From: Allium sativum
Taxonomy: Eukaryota; Streptophyta; Magnoliopsida; Asparagales; Amaryllidaceae
Direction of reading: 5' to 3'
Assembly: GCA_030737875.1 (NCBI GenBank)
Contig: CM060922.1
Location: 306,581,456 to 306,645,455, forward strand
Length of the DNA: 64,000 nucleotides
The notes under the pieces are model-generated. The model saw only the letters and a program-made list of their open reading frames with translations, did not search any database and was not told where the DNA came from. Position numbers and translations under genes: made by a program. This document shows, piece by piece, positions 23,244-35,611 of the stretch (positions are counted from its first letter, which is position 1; every line of letters begins with the position of its first letter).

Positions 23244-26200
23244 ATGGCTGAAAATCCTAATGATTAGGGCAACCAGGCAAGACCCCGCTTCTTGCCGGAA
23301 TGGTTCCAACAGTATCTTCGTACTATTGAATAGGTCCCTATTGTTAATCTTGCCCCATCGGCTCATGTAGCTCCTGCCGCTGAAGTGGCCTTTGATTTTT
23401 CTTGCTTTTGTAAGACATTTACGAATCTTGGAGGGAAATCGTTTTCTTGAAAGGAAGGCTTTGCTAACGCCCAATCTTGGGTTATGGACTGTGAGAGAAT
23501 CTTTGAAGCTATTGCGTGTCCCGATGAAGTAAAGAGAAGAATAGAGGCCCAACATTTAAAGGATGAATACCTCGAATGGTGGAACTTAATATTGATGGAG
23601 AATGAGGGTCGGATCTTCATATAGGCCGAATTCAAGACCCGTTTTAAAGCAAAGTTTTGCCAAGGGTAGAAATGATCATCTAGCTAGAGAAATTCATCCA
23701 CCTCAAGCAAGGAAGCCTGAGATTGCAAGAATATATATCTGAATTCACCAGGTTATGTAAGTTTGGGAGAGGGTTGGTGGATTCCCTCATGAACAAACCC
23801 CTTAGTTTGTTAAAGGACTGAACTCCCAATTGAAGGAAACCCTATTAGCCCAAGTAACATTTGGGGCAACTTTTGAGACTCTAGTTGAGATAACTACCCT
23901 CTGCTTGTCTAAAAGCTCCAATGAGGAGAAAGAAGGAGAGAAAGGAGAAGCACCAATAAAAATAAGAAGAAGGAATGGTGGAAAAACAAGAAGAAGAACA
24001 AATTCAAAAAGGACGCAAAGACTTGCAAGAGGTGAAACTATAAGGGTTATGTGGCCAAGGATTGTAGGACCTCGTTAGTGGAAAATGAGTTCAAGGGAAA
24101 ATGTTACAACTACCGTGAGGAAGGACTCAGGTCCAAAGACATCCCAAATCCCAAAGCTGTTACGAGTAGCTAGAACTATGCAATAGACGTAACACCAGTT
24201 CAAAGCCGACCCCCAAGAGACCAAGGGAAGCCCACACTCAAAGGTATAACCTCTGTTTTAGGAAATTCAGTATATACCTTGTTTGATTCTGAAGCGACCC
24301 ATTCTTTTATCTCCAAGCGATTAGCAAATCTATTGAACCTTCCCAAATCTAACTGGGATAGTCTGGTAGAGGTGGCCAACTCTATCTGAGGATCTAAGTA
24401 TCTTAAGTTGTTTTGCAAATACATAGTATTGGAGGTCGAAAATGTCGAGTTCCATTGTGAAGCATATGCGTTGGACTTTAATCAGATATGACCTTATCCT
24501 ACGTATGGACTTGCAATCATTTTATGAGGCTGTCCTAGATTGCGACAAGAGACTCGTTCATCTTAGGAGCATAGGAGGACGTAACCTAAATATTCCTTGT
24601 AATGTTGGAAACAAGGATAAGGCCTTATTATATTCCTTATCTCCTAGTTTTGAAGGACCATCTTCGGTCCCAATAATTTGTGAGTTCTTGGATGTTTTTG
24701 AGGAAGTCACGGGATTTCCATCCCATAGAGAAATCTCCTTTCGTATTGACCTAGAGAAGGACGCTAGACCTGTAGCACTGCCCTTGAGGCATATGGCGCC
24801 CAAGGAAAGAAGGGAGTTAAATAAAAAAAAATCTTAGAGTTGTTGCAAAAAGGTTTCATTCGTCGAAATACCTCAGAATGAGGTGCACCTGTTGTGTTTG
24901 CCACCAAAGCAGACGAATCTTTGAGACTTTATGTGGACTATAGGGAACTTAATAAATTGACCAAAAAGAATAGGTACCCTTTACCTAGAATCGATGACCT
25001 TTTTGACCACTTGGGAGGATCCCAAGTATTTTCCCAACTATACCTTGCTACTGTATTTTATCATTAAGAATTGCGGAGGACAGCAAGGACAAAACTGCAA
25101 TTAGGACGCTAGACGGATTGTTCCAATGGGAAATTATACCCTTCGGACTAACGAATGCACCCTCTTTCTTTGTTGACCTCATGAGTAGAGAGTTTAGGGG
25201 GATTCTAACTAAATTTTGGTAGTCTTTGTAGATGATATCCTTATATTTTCATAAGATCGTAAAGTGCATGAAAAACACTTGAGACAAGTGTTAGGGATAT
25301 TAAGAAAAAACCAACTGAAGTGCTATTTATGGAGGGAAGAAGTAAGATTTTTAGGACATATTGTGTCGAGCGAAGGCTTGGCCGTAGACCCCGCGAAGAT
25401 CGAGGAAATCAAGGAATGGGGAACACCTAGAAATGCTACAGAGGTAAGAAGTTTCCTGGATTGGCCGGGTATTATAGGAAATTCATTAAAGACTTCGCAA
25501 AGATTGCTACTCCATTAACCTAATTGACGAGAAAGAGTTTGGTGTTCACTTGGAGTAATAAATGTGAAATATCCTTTAAGAAATTAAAGGAGGCATTAAC
25601 TAGTGTACCATTCCTAATTATACCTGATGGTTCAGCATTGTTCACCTTTTACACCGATGCATGTGGGAACGGTTTAGGAGCAGTCCTTATGTAAGAAGGA
25701 AGAGTAGTTGCTTATGCTAGTATACAACTCAAGGACCTAGAGAAAAGATATCCAGTACATGACCTTGAGTTAGGCGAAGTAGTGTTCGCCCTTAAGATAT
25801 GGATGCATTACCTTTTAGGGGAGAAGTTTGAACTCTTTACTTACCATAAATCCCTTAAGTATTTATTCTCTCAATGTGACTTAAACTTGAGACAACAAAG
25901 GCGGATAGAGTATATTGCCCCATTTGACTTTACGATTCAGTATACCCCGGGCAAAGGGAATGTTGTGGCGGATGCTTTAAGTAGGAAACATGCGACTTTA
26001 AATGCAATCCTAGAATGGAAACAATTATAGTTCCTTGCTAATTTTAATTTTCAACCCTCAACAACCACTTCTAATGGTTTTCTTGGGACTGTGATAATTA
26101 TACAAACCCTAGGAGAGAGGATCCAAAGAGCACAAGACTTAGACGAGGAACTAAGAGGTATAAAAGAGAAAGTGAGAAGGAAAGGAACCTTTCCCATTCG

Positions 26201-27556
26201 GTTAGGTATTCAACCAGCAATGATGGGAGTTTTCTTTGAGATAAACGACTTTACATCTGTAAGGATGAAGGTTTTAGGAAAGAAATTCTAGAGGAGTGTC
26301 ATAGGTCAAAATTGACGATACACCCAGGTGGGGATAAAATGTACAAGGATATGAGGAGGAATCTCCTTTGGAAAAGAATGAAGAGAGACGTAGCCAAGTT
26401 GTAGCCAAATTCTTGATGTGCCAAAAAGTCAAAGCAGAGCAAGGGAATCCTGGAGGACTTTTACTACCTTTAGAGATCCCCATGTGGAAGTGGGAACATA
26501 TTTCCATGGACTTCGTAGAAGGACTTCCTTGAAAACCAAAAGGGTAATGAGGCCATTTGGGTTGCACTAGATTGTTTAACCGAAAGCGCCCATTTTATAC
26601 CAGCTAGAAAGCAAGGACTACTGCCTCATTAGCCCAATTAAATGTTAAAGAGATAGTTAGATTCTATGGTATCCCATCGAGTATCAGGAGTGATAGAGAC
26701 CCCTTGTTTATAAGAGAAACTTGGAGAAGCCTACAAGCAGCATTGAGGATGACCCTTAACTTAAGCACAACTTATCATCTGCAGACTGACAGACAGACAG
26801 AGAGAGAAAAAAAAATCTTGGAAGACTTGCTCAGAACTTGCATCATAGACTTTGGAGGAGTTTGGGAGCAACACTTACCGCTTGTGGAGTTCACATATAA
26901 TAATAGTTTTCAAGCGACGATTGGTATGGCCCACTTTCAAAGCGCTATACGGGAGGCCATGCAAATCGCCAACTTGTTGGTGGGAAACTACCGACAAGGT
27001 TATACTCGGACCATACTTCGTCCGTGAATCCATGGAGAAAATACCTTTGATTAGGCATAGGATAAAGGCAGCCCAAGACTGTCAGAAATCGTATGCCGAT
27101 AAGCGAAGGAGAGAACTCGAGTCTAATGTTGGAGACTTGGTATTCATAAAAGCATCCCCTTATAAGAAGATTGTTCGGTTTGGGAAGACTGGGAAGTTGG
27201 CTCCTAGATTTATTGGGCCTTTTTGTATCATCGAGAAAATAGGATCGTTGGCCTATCGAGTGGATCTCGCAATGCGTCTATCGGGAATCCATAATTTTTT
27301 TCATGTATCTCATCCAAGGAAAAGCCTTTATGATTCTGCTATCAGACTCGAGCTTAATGAAATTTAGGACATAGAAAAACTCGAGTTGGAGTCCACGGTG
27401 CCCCTTGCAACTTCAAGGATTGTAGAGCATGGAATCAAGAGACTCCGCAACAAAACCGTTCGCCTCATCCGAGTACAATGGGGAAATGAACCTGCGAAAA
27501 GCACATGGGAGACCAAGGATAAGATGAGCCACTCACCCAGAGCTTTTCACGGGTAA
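23244..27556 (+). pseudogene. Element A gag-pol, heavily decayed
   Basis: The ATG at 23244 (MAENPND) is followed at once by a stop. Fragments across frames give a gag region (about 23244-23830), a zinc-knuckle remnant near 24020, a protease region near 24280, and reverse transcriptase at about 24850-25500 ([30 protein letters not shown]). RNase H follows at 25640-26000 ([19 protein letters not shown]), then integrase pieces at 26300-26950 (SMDF-like and TYNNSFQATIGM), a GPF motif at 27205, and a chromodomain-like tail ending near 27556. At least a dozen stops and several frameshifts make it inactive. The order fits a Ty3/gypsy chromovirus. Confidence 0.88.
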
Positions 27557-27868
27557 CCTTTCCTCAAAATATCATTTATGGTTGCATCGTGATTGCTAGT
27601 TTGGATGTTAGGAAACAAACGCAACACCATTTCACCGAGCACTCATATAGAAATATATGCATATTTTGGTTGTTTGCATAGATATTGCATCACCAATTGC
27701 ACCTACATGCTAGGACAGAGCTCACTTTAGTGAGTCTGCAGTTCATAATCACTTCGAGTCGTGGATGAATTATAAATAACATGGGTGTACAACATGGATG
27801 TATCGAGCAAGTTGTATTTTTCGCCCCTTAAACAGATTTCTTGACGAATCTATTTTAAGAGGGGAGAA
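27557..27868 (+). other. Element A tail and polypurine tract
   Basis: A non-coding stretch between the pol stop and the 3' LTR, ending in TTTTAAGAGGGGAGAA (27853-27868), the likely polypurine tract. I see no gene. Confidence 0.65.
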
Positions 27869-28434
27869 TGTAATACCCCATAAAATTCATAAGTATTAAT
27901 AAATAAATAAAAATAAGCAATTAAATGATTGGCTGGAAAATGAAAATTTGCATCTTTAGAAATTTGTCTACAAAATTCTTTTAATTGGATTCAAGGATAA
28001 ATTCTACATTGTTTTCATATATAATATGCTAAAAATGGTAATGTATGAAGAAGTTATGAACAAATGAATTTGGACAGTGAACGCAGAAAAAATATATATA
28101 ATTATTTGCATATTATATATATTGTCCAAATTATAAATTAAAAATAAAGAGGGAAAAATCAAGTTTTGAATTAGATATAAGATCCGGGGGACAGTGTACA
28201 TTGCATATATGGAATAAGATAACAAGATTAAGGAACATATTAAATAAAATAAACAGCTCAGCAACGATGCCTTATTAGGCATTCCAACCCCTAAGGGGTT
28301 GACCGCCCCCCTTAAGGGGTGTCGACCATCTGTCGACCGCTAGGATCGACCTCTCGGCAATTGGACAGCCCAATAAAGCGAGTTGGTTAGGGTTTTTCTT
28401 CGAAGATATATATAAATCAAAGGTTTGGATTAAT
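27869..28434 (+). mobile_element. LTR A, 3' LTR, truncated
   Basis: It begins TGTAATACCCCATAAAATTC and follows the 5' copy, including a GTCGAC-type cluster at about 28300-28350, up to GGTTTGGATTAATTCT. It then switches to LTR B sequence inside a shared AATTCT at 28432-28437. About 2.6 kb of LTR A is missing to the right of this point. Confidence 0.85.
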
Positions 28435-28561
28435 TCTGCTTGGAAACGAGTCCGAGTTTTCGAGAAACGGAGTCCGTATAAGGGAGATATGACCCTCCGA
28501 AGTTTCAGGAATTTTCAGAATCGAAAACAGCTCGAAATTCAAATTCAAACTCCAACGCAGA

Positions 28562-28585
28562 CTGGGCGGGAATTTTCCCGCCCAG
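28562..28585. promoter_or_regulatory. Palindrome with E2F-like sites, LTR B
   Basis: Arms CTGGGCGGGAA and TTCCCGCCCAG flank two T residues, a perfect 24-bp palindrome. It contains TTTCCCGC, a consensus E2F site in plants, with GGCGGGAA on the other arm. The 3' LTR copy has one base changed in the left arm. LTR D has a similar GGCGGGAA...TTCCCGCC dyad beside its GTCGAC cluster. Confidence 0.55.
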
Positions 28586-28591
28586 GACCAG

Positions 28592-28665
28592 GTCGACCTG
28601 GGGGTCGACACTATGGTTGACCTCCCAGGGACCAGGTCGAACCTATGGTCGACCTGGGGGTCGAC
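28592..28665. repeat. GTCGAC cluster, LTR B 5' copy
   Basis: GTCGAC occurs at 28592, 28604, 28648 and 28660, with GGTTGACC and GGTCGAAC as mutated units, in an AGGTCGACCTGG context. It lies about 84 bp upstream of the TATA box. The 3' copy (about 36499-36571) has intact hexamers where this one is mutated. Confidence 0.75.
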
Positions 28666-28748
28666 CTGGTGCCAGAACCCGGTTTTGAGCTTGGGTTCAT
28701 TCTGATGTATCTTGTCTCATTTTCAGTCTAGATTTGTCCGCCTAATCC

Positions 28749-28756
28749 TATATAAG
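28749..28756 (+). promoter_or_regulatory. TATA box of LTR B
   Basis: TATATAAG, followed by CAGCCTCC and a pyrimidine-rich stretch. The 3' LTR has the same box at 36655-36662. Confidence 0.65.
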
Positions 28757-29663
28757 CAGCCTCCTACCCCATTCTCTTTACACCATTCTTCTCTAACCTT
28801 ATGCTGCACAAATTCTTGATGGACATGGCTTCTTTTAAATTAAATTAAACTAATATAAAACACAAAGACTGTTTCTTGATGACTACAGCTAGGAATTGCA
28901 TATTGGGGATTTGCTTCTACAATCAAATCAAGATTCAACGATTCAACAATTCGACGACTAGTTTATAGATTCAACTTCTGCATCTCAATTTCTTAGACCA
29001 CGATCTGTAAGTTCTAGTTACTTTAAGATTTAAACTTGTTAATTGTAATTTGGACATGAGATAAAGTGAGATTGGACTTAAGTATGATAATCGATTCACA
29101 CCTATTCTAGTTTCCATCTTGGATCTTGACATTTGGGAATATTGCTATGAAATCAGTTTGGACCTATTCATGTTGTAAATCAAACTCTTTCAGGTCCATA
29201 ACATTATCATGCCTGTGATGTTGAATCAGTCTATTATTTACAAGTTTGGGACTATCACCTTTATCATGACTATCACCTTATTATGCTAGATATGTTTTGG
29301 GATTATTATTCTATATGCCAGTGATGTTATAACCAATTATCTCAAGTTATATCATGCTAGATTTATCACCTTGTGCTCGTTCTTTTGCCTATCATAGTTT
29401 TGATGTTATTCCCTTTATTTCTAGATCTAAATTTACTTGTAATTTAGATCGATTCACGTTTACATGCGATGGGAATACGGTTTGGGTAGATTAGGCAAAA
29501 CATGAGTTGGTTATGAACATGAATCGTGAAATTGATAATAGGCATAAGTTGAAACTTGACATGAAACTTGCCATGAAACTTGAACACGAACTTGACATGA
29601 AATTTGAACATGGACATGACACTAGAATGAACTTGAAAATGGCCAACTCGAGGTTGGGTTGAG

Positions 29664-29824
29664 TTTGCAGTGTAATTCTGCCTGGAACCGCCCGGAAAAT
29701 CCAGTGACTGCAAACAATAGGATCCAATGTGGGTAGTTGGTCATATCGCGCTTGAAACCCGAGGTCAGACTGAGTTGTGGTGTAGTTCTGCCCGGAACCG
29801 CTCGGCATGTCCAGTGACCACAAC
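29664..29824 (+). other. Paired GC hairpins, LTR B 5' copy
   Basis: Hairpin 1 (29664-29714) has outer stem TTTGCAGT/ACTGCAAA. Hairpin 2 (29774-29824) has GTTGTGGT/ACCACAAC. Each encloses a CTGCCYGGAACCG core with a weak inner stem. The two stems differ at three positions yet both pair perfectly. In the 3' LTR, hairpin 1 (37564-37614) carries a mismatch and hairpin 2 (37674-37724) is intact. Confidence 0.7.
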
Positions 29825-29879
29825 AACAGGTCTGATGTGAGAGGTTGGGGTGCATTAATGAATTAATGCCATATGATAG

Positions 29880-30027
29880 GGTTAAGTCATGAACATGAAA
29901 GACAACACTTAACCAACTTGACACAGGATTAGTGGGGTTAAGTCATGAAATTGAAAGACAACATTAACCAACTTGACATGCTAGACTGATAAGGGTTAAG
30001 TCATGAATTTAATGACAACACTTAACC
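29880..30027 (+). repeat. Three tandem GGTTAAGT hairpins, LTR B
   Basis: GGTTAAGTCATGAA and ACTTAACC arms occur three times: 29880-29914, 29936-29969 (right arm mutated here but intact in the 3' LTR) and 29994-30027. An AT palindrome, GCATTAAT then ATTAATGC, lies just upstream near 29852. LTR D has the same set in a related form. Confidence 0.6.
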
Positions 30028-30039
30028 TGCTGGACGGAA

Positions 30040-30400
30040 ACCCTAGTTACGCGGTCCATTTCAGCAGTCACCCACTTAGATGTATCATGGTACCCTGGAA
30101 CTAGGCAGGGTGGGGCACGATTACTGGGCTGATTGTAAGCGACCAGAACGACGGCTGAGTTGGTGCGCCAGTGTAGGTTCAGGCGGACTATGGTCGTGCA
30201 CGTAGTCCGGAGTTGAAAAAGCAGGCATTGGGCATCAGTAGGTTTACACTGTGCATGCTTGATTCGTGTCGATGGTTGGCACCCTAGGGCTTGATACACC
30301 CTATGGCGGACCTAGCACAGGTAACTACATTCGTGATAGGGCCGTATGACACAGACACCTGACGAGCTAGAACTTGTAGGGAGCCGATCGATTGATGGAT
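30040..30400 (+). repeat. GC-rich block conserved between LTRs B and D
   Basis: This stretch is much closer to the minus-strand segment 42900-43270 than the neighbouring LTR sequence is. It includes GGGGCACGATTACTGGGCTG, GTAGGTTCAGGCGGACTATG, TTGGCACCC and GGGAGCCGATCG. A CGGACTA/TAGTCCG hairpin near 30184 pairs in B and keeps pairing in D through one wobble. No shared reading frame is evident. Confidence 0.6.
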
Positions 30401-30664
30401 CGTTCTATAGGACCCCGAAATGGGTCACTTCATGATATTGGGCCAAGGGATCATTTCATGGTTAATATATGACATGGGTTTAGGATACTAGTACAGTTGG
30501 TGCAGTGAACCTTGAATATGCGATGCTATACTTGATTTATACTTGAATTATCATGCCATCTTAGTCTATCTTGCCCATCTTGTCATCATCCTTATGTTTA
30601 CTTTCAGTTTATACATATCATGTTACTTTTACCTGTTTTTATGCTGAAAGTCACTAGGACTTAC

Positions 30665-30679
30665 CAGTCTTTATGACTG
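30665..30679 (+). other. LTR-end stem-loop (B)
   Basis: CAGTC, loop TTTAT, GACTG, then ACCC. It lies 426 bp before the LTR end, followed by a polypyrimidine tract ending in CAG at 30718-30720. Confidence 0.65.
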
Positions 30680-31107
30680 ACCCGTTTTCTTTCGCCTCTT
30701 TTTCTTTCGCTCCCCCCCAGGTTCTCAGGGAGGAAACTCTAGCACTTGGCTTGGATTTCGCTTGCTTTCGGTTCAACTCATGTACGGTTTGATCTTCAGC
30801 TATGCTATGGCTGCATTTCTTCTACCTTTGGGGAATTAAGCTACTTTTATTGTTTTAAGTTTATGCTTCTATATTTATGCAAGGCAGAATTTGTTGTAAT
30901 GGAAAATAATGACTTTGGCTATTTGGTACTTTGGATGTAAAAGGTTTTGACTCTTCTTGAAAGTAATGAAATTTATCTTTTGATTCTTCCGCTGTTTTAT
31001 TTATGTTCTGTCTTGTAATATTTCTGTGTTTTTTACCTCGATAACGCTCCTCCAAAACTAGTGCATTCCCTTTGTGAGTGACCCTAACGGAGGTGGGGTA
31101 TTACACT

Positions 31108-31119
31108 TGGTATCAGAGC
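31108..31119 (+). other. Primer-binding site, element B
   Basis: TGGTATCAGAGC, the perfect complement of an initiator tRNA-Met 3' end, two bases after the LTR end at 31105. Confidence 0.9.
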
Positions 31120-31292
31120 AGAAGGTTACCAGACTGGGTAAAAGGTTTAAAACCTTCTAAAACTATTTTCAAAACCGTTTTTGAAGAAGCATTTTTCAAG
31201 AAAAGTCTTGTTTTATTTAAAGGCTATTCCCCAAAAGCCATTAGCACTATCCTTTGTTTCCTCGTTTTGAATCTCTTCTTTCCCATTTTAGC

Positions 31293-34200
31293 ATGTCTGG
31301 GAATCTTAACCTTCCAGAGGGCATGCCAATACCTGGCTGGTTCAGGAGGTACTTAGAGGCTAGGGCCAACGATGTAGGCCCAGCACATATTCCTCCTCCA
31401 GCTGCAGCGGTTCCTCCTCCTCCTCCCCCTCCTCGTGCAAATGCTTTCTCAAAGATCTGTAGAGATTTTAGGGCCATGGGTGGAAGGGATTTCAAAGGAA
31501 CTGAATCATTCGTAGAAGCAAGGAACTGGCTCAAAGAAACTGAGGATCTATTCGTTATCTTCGAGGTGGACGATAGGCAGAAGGTACAGTTGGTAGTATG
31601 GTTGCTCAAAGATGAAGCTTCCTATTGGTGGGAAGTCACTAACGCTGAAAGACCTATTGACGCATGGATGGATTTCAGGATAAGGTTTGAGATGAAATTC
31701 CTCTCACAAGCTGAACGAAGTCCACAGCTGGAAAAGTTCTTATCTCTTAAGCAAGGAAGTATGACGGTCAAGGAGTACGTTAATCAACTCAATCAGCTGG
31801 CCCGATTTGGACTGGACTTAGTGAATACTCCTCATAAGAAGGCTCTCCATTTTGTCAAGGGATTGAATTAGCCACTTCACAGCTTGGCTATGACCCACAC
31901 ACCTATGGGGGCTACTTACGAAAGGTTAGTAGACATATCACTCTTAAGTGAGAAAGACAAGGGAAAGAATGAGGCAAAAGCAGAAGGGCCACAAGATAAG
32001 AAGGGGGAAGGGTCATAGAACAAGAAGGCCGATCCAAAGAATGGCGGGAAGAACAACAAATCCCGTGAAAAGAGAAAGTGTAATTTCTGCGGCATTCCTG
32101 GACATATGGTCAAAGACTGCAGGATGAAGAAAAGGAAGATGGGTGGATGTTTCCACTGTGGTGAGATAGGACACATGGCTAAGGTCTGCACAAGAAAGCA
32201 AGGGTAGGGAGCTGGACCTTCTTCTGGAGGACAAGTCCACGCTCTCACGGTACCTCCGCAAGAATGAGGTAGAAATATTTCTTTCGAAAGTTTAGTCTAT
32301 CTTTTTGATCATCCTGTTCGAACCTTGTTTGATTCTGGCGCATCGCATACTTTTATTTCTTCTGATATTGTTGAAACTCTGCACCTAAGTACTAGTCTAG
32401 TTGAGGATCCCGTTATTGTTTCAAATCCAATTAGTGGCTCCGCTCATTTATCTATGATTTGTGTGGATTTGAGGATTTCTATCTTAAGCGTAGAATTCAC
32501 ATGTAATGCTTATGTTCTCGAATTTATGGGATACAGTTTGATTCTAGGCATGGATTGGCTGTCTAATAATGGAGCCATTCTCGATTGTGAACGAAGGGTA
32601 GTTAGACTCGTGACTCGCCTTGGTAATACCCTTGAAATTTCTTGTAACCCTATGGGTCATGTCATGTTATGTTATCTAGAATCTCTTGACTCGTCTATCG
32701 ATGATTTGCAATCAGTAAAGGTAGTCCGAGAATATCCCGATGTCTTTGATGAGGTTAAGGGGTTTCCCCCTAAACGCGAGATAGATTTCCGTATATATCT
32801 TGTTGATAATGCTAAGCCAGTTGCATTGCCCGTTAGACACATGGCCTCGCGAGAGAGAAAAGAGCTTAGTAAGCAAGTTAAGGAGTTGCTTGAGAAAAAT
32901 TTCATTAGGCGAAGCATTTCTAAACGAGGTGCCCCAGTGGTATTCGCTACTAAGGCGGATGGTTCGCTTCGTCTATGCATAGATTATCATGAGTTAAACA
33001 AGCTGACTAAGAAGAATAGGCACCCACTACCGAGAATCGACGACTTTTTTGACCAGCTTGTAGGAGTGTCTGTTTTCTCTCAACTCGATCTAGCTACAGG
33101 ATTCCATCAGCTTAGAGTGGCTGAGGATAGCATTGACAAGACCGCGTTTAGGACTCCGGATGGATTCTTCGAATGGCTCGTCATGCCGTTTGGTTTGACG
33201 AATGCACCCGCATACTTCGTTGATTTAATGAGCAGGGTGTTCCGAGAGTTCCTTAACAAGTTTGTGGTGGTCTTCGTGGATGATATTGTGGTCTTCCCAA
33301 AGGATGTGGAAGAACATGCTAGATACCTCAAGGAAGTCATGGATACGCTTAGAGCATACGAGTTAAAGGCTAAGTTCTCCAAGTGTCATTTTTGGAGAAA
33401 AGAAGTTAGGTTTCTTGGACATGTAGTTTCTAAGCAAGGTATAGCTGTGGACCCTGCAAAGGTAGATGCAGTGCAAGACTGGAAAGTTCCTAAGAACGCA
33501 ACGGAAGTGAGAAGCTTTCTCAGTTTGGCGGGCTACTATAGGAAGTTCATTAAGGACTTCGCTAAGATTTCAGCCCCTCTTACTAGGTTAACGAAGAAGA
33601 ACCTAGCTTTTGCATGGGACATAGAGTGTGACGTTGCTTTTTAAAGGCTTAAGAGAGCCCTTACCACAGCTCCAGTTTTGGCATTACCCGACGGAGGTAA
33701 GATGTTTACGGTGTACACAGATGCGTGCGACACAGGATTAGGCGCTGTCCTAATGCAAGAAGCGAAAGTGATATGCTACGGGGGTAGACAACTTAAAGTT
33801 CATGAGAAAAACTCTCCCACACATGACTTGGAATTGGCCACGATTGTTTTTGCACTTAAGTCTTGGCGCCACTATCTTCTAGGTGAAAAGTTCGAGTTGT
33901 ATACCGATCACAAATCACTTAAGTACCTCTTTTCACAAAAATATTTGAATCTAAGGCAACAGAGGTGTATGGAATTCTTAGCATCGTATGACTTCGATAT
34001 AGCTTATACCCCTGGCAAGGGTAACGTGGTGGCGGATGCGCTAAGTAGGAAAAGGTTGACTTTGAGTCCTTTGTTTGTTGAGAGGAAAAGTCTAGAGTTT
34101 ATAGCAACCTTTGATTTCACGCCTGCTGTTGAGTCGTTGGCTAGCACATTAGCATCTCTCGAGTTAAGGCCTACGCTTCTAGACCAAGTAGGGACTTCAC

Positions 34201-35611
34201 AGAAGGAAGATCGATAGATAGTCGAGATGATGGACAAGTTGATTAGAGGTGAGATGTCAAGTCACCTCAGTAGGTATGCCATAGATGACAAGGGATGGCT
34301 AAGGCGTGATGGTAGACTATGTGTCCCATAAGTGGAAGACTTAGTAAAGAGAGTTCTCAAAGAGGCGCACCACTCGAAGATGACTATACATCCTGGAGGG
34401 ATAAAATGTACAAGGATATGAGGCGCATTTTCTTTTGGAATGGGATGAAAAGGACGTGGCGGAATTCGTTTCTAAGTGCATGGTGTGCCAACAAGTAAAG
34501 GCCGAAAAAGCCTGGTGGGCTATTGCATCCTTTGGAGGTTCCTCTGTGGAAATGGGAGAGTGTCTCGATGGATTTCGTGGATGGATTGCCTAGGTCAAGG
34601 AAGGGCAATACTAGCATATGGATTATAGTGGATAGACTCACGAAGAGCGCTCACTTCATTCCTGTGAAGAGCAAGAGGACCTCTTCATGGCTAGCGTCTA
34701 TATACCTTCGAGAAATAGTACGATTTCACGAAGTTCCTTCTAGTATTGTTAGCGATCGTGACCCGATTTTCACTAGCGAATTATGGAATAGTTTACAAGA
34801 AGCAATGGGCACACGAATAAGTTTAAGCACGACCTATCACCCACAGACGGATGGACAAACCAAAAGGGTAAATAGGATATTAGAGAATCTTTTGAGACTA
34901 TGCATTCTTGAATTTGTTGGTACTTGGGAAGATCACCTATCTCTCGTTGAGTTCGCGTATAATAATAGTTACCAAGCTAGCATAGGAATGGCACCATTCG
35001 AAGCTTTATACGGAAGACTGTGCAAGTCACCAACTTGTTGGTGGGAGTCGACAGACAAGCTCATACTTGGACCCGACATGATAAGGGACACTTCCGAGAA
35101 AGTTGAGTTGATACGAAGACGAATGAAAACGGCCTAAGATAGATAGAAATCCTACGCGGACAAGAGAAGGACAGACCTAAAGTTCGAAGTTGGAGATATG
35201 GTCTTTATAAAAGTTTCCCCTTTACGCAATGTGGTTCGCTTTGGAGCAGGTGGAAAGTTAGCACTGAGGTTCGTAGGACCGTTTCCTATCATCGAGAGGA
35301 TTGGACAGATGGCCTATAAGGTAGAGTTACCCGAGAGGCTGGCCAGACTACACAATGTCTTCCACGTTTCGCATCTCCGCAAGTGCTTACATGAGTCTGT
35401 CGAAGTGGTTGAGCCAAGCATCCTTAAAGGCGTAGAAGTGGAAAAGGAAGCAACATTGAGGAGAGTTCCAAGTCGTATCTTAGGAACGGAGATCAAGAAG
35501 CTAAGGAATCGAGAGGTCGAGCTAGTTAAAGTACAGTGGAGTGAAGCCCAAGAAGACGCAACTTGGGAAACCGAAGAGAAGATACGCTCGCTATACCCAT
35601 TTCTTTTTTAG
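31293..35611 (+). pseudogene. Element B gag-pol polyprotein, broken by stops
   Basis: The ATG at 31293 starts MSGNLNLPEGMPIPGWF. One frame runs to about 34217, with stops near 31870, 32017, 32205, 32266, 33642 and 34215. A frameshift before about 34520 moves it to another frame, with further stops near 35135-35146. Domains in order: gag (FGLDLVNTPHKKAL); two CCHC knuckles at about 32080-32195 (CNFCGIPGHMVKDC, CFHCGEIGHMAKVC); protease DSGASH; reverse transcriptase with FVDDIV; RNase H (TDAC, DLELA, TDHKS, VADALS); integrase with HHCC, SMDF and SDRD; a GPF motif; a chromodomain-like end at YPFLF. Compared with D, nearly all stops replace Gln or Arg codons by C-to-T change. Confidence 0.92.

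Larger units (their letters stand above)
28435..31105 (+). mobile_element. LTR B, 5' LTR, left end missing
   Basis: It matches the 3' copy at 36330-37954 and continues to GGGGTATTACA at 31105. The first ~110 bp of the LTR, present in the 3' copy, is missing because of the fusion to LTR A. It holds a GC palindrome, a GTCGAC cluster, a TATA box, paired hairpins, three smaller hairpins, a GC-rich conserved block and the 3' stem-loop. The whole LTR would be about 2.8 kb if the two partial copies are combined. Confidence 0.88.

Noticed and set aside
29880..30027. CRISPR-like array of short repeats with spacers
   Set aside because: Only three units, not identical, in a plant LTR with no cas genes. 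They are hairpins shared with the related LTR D.
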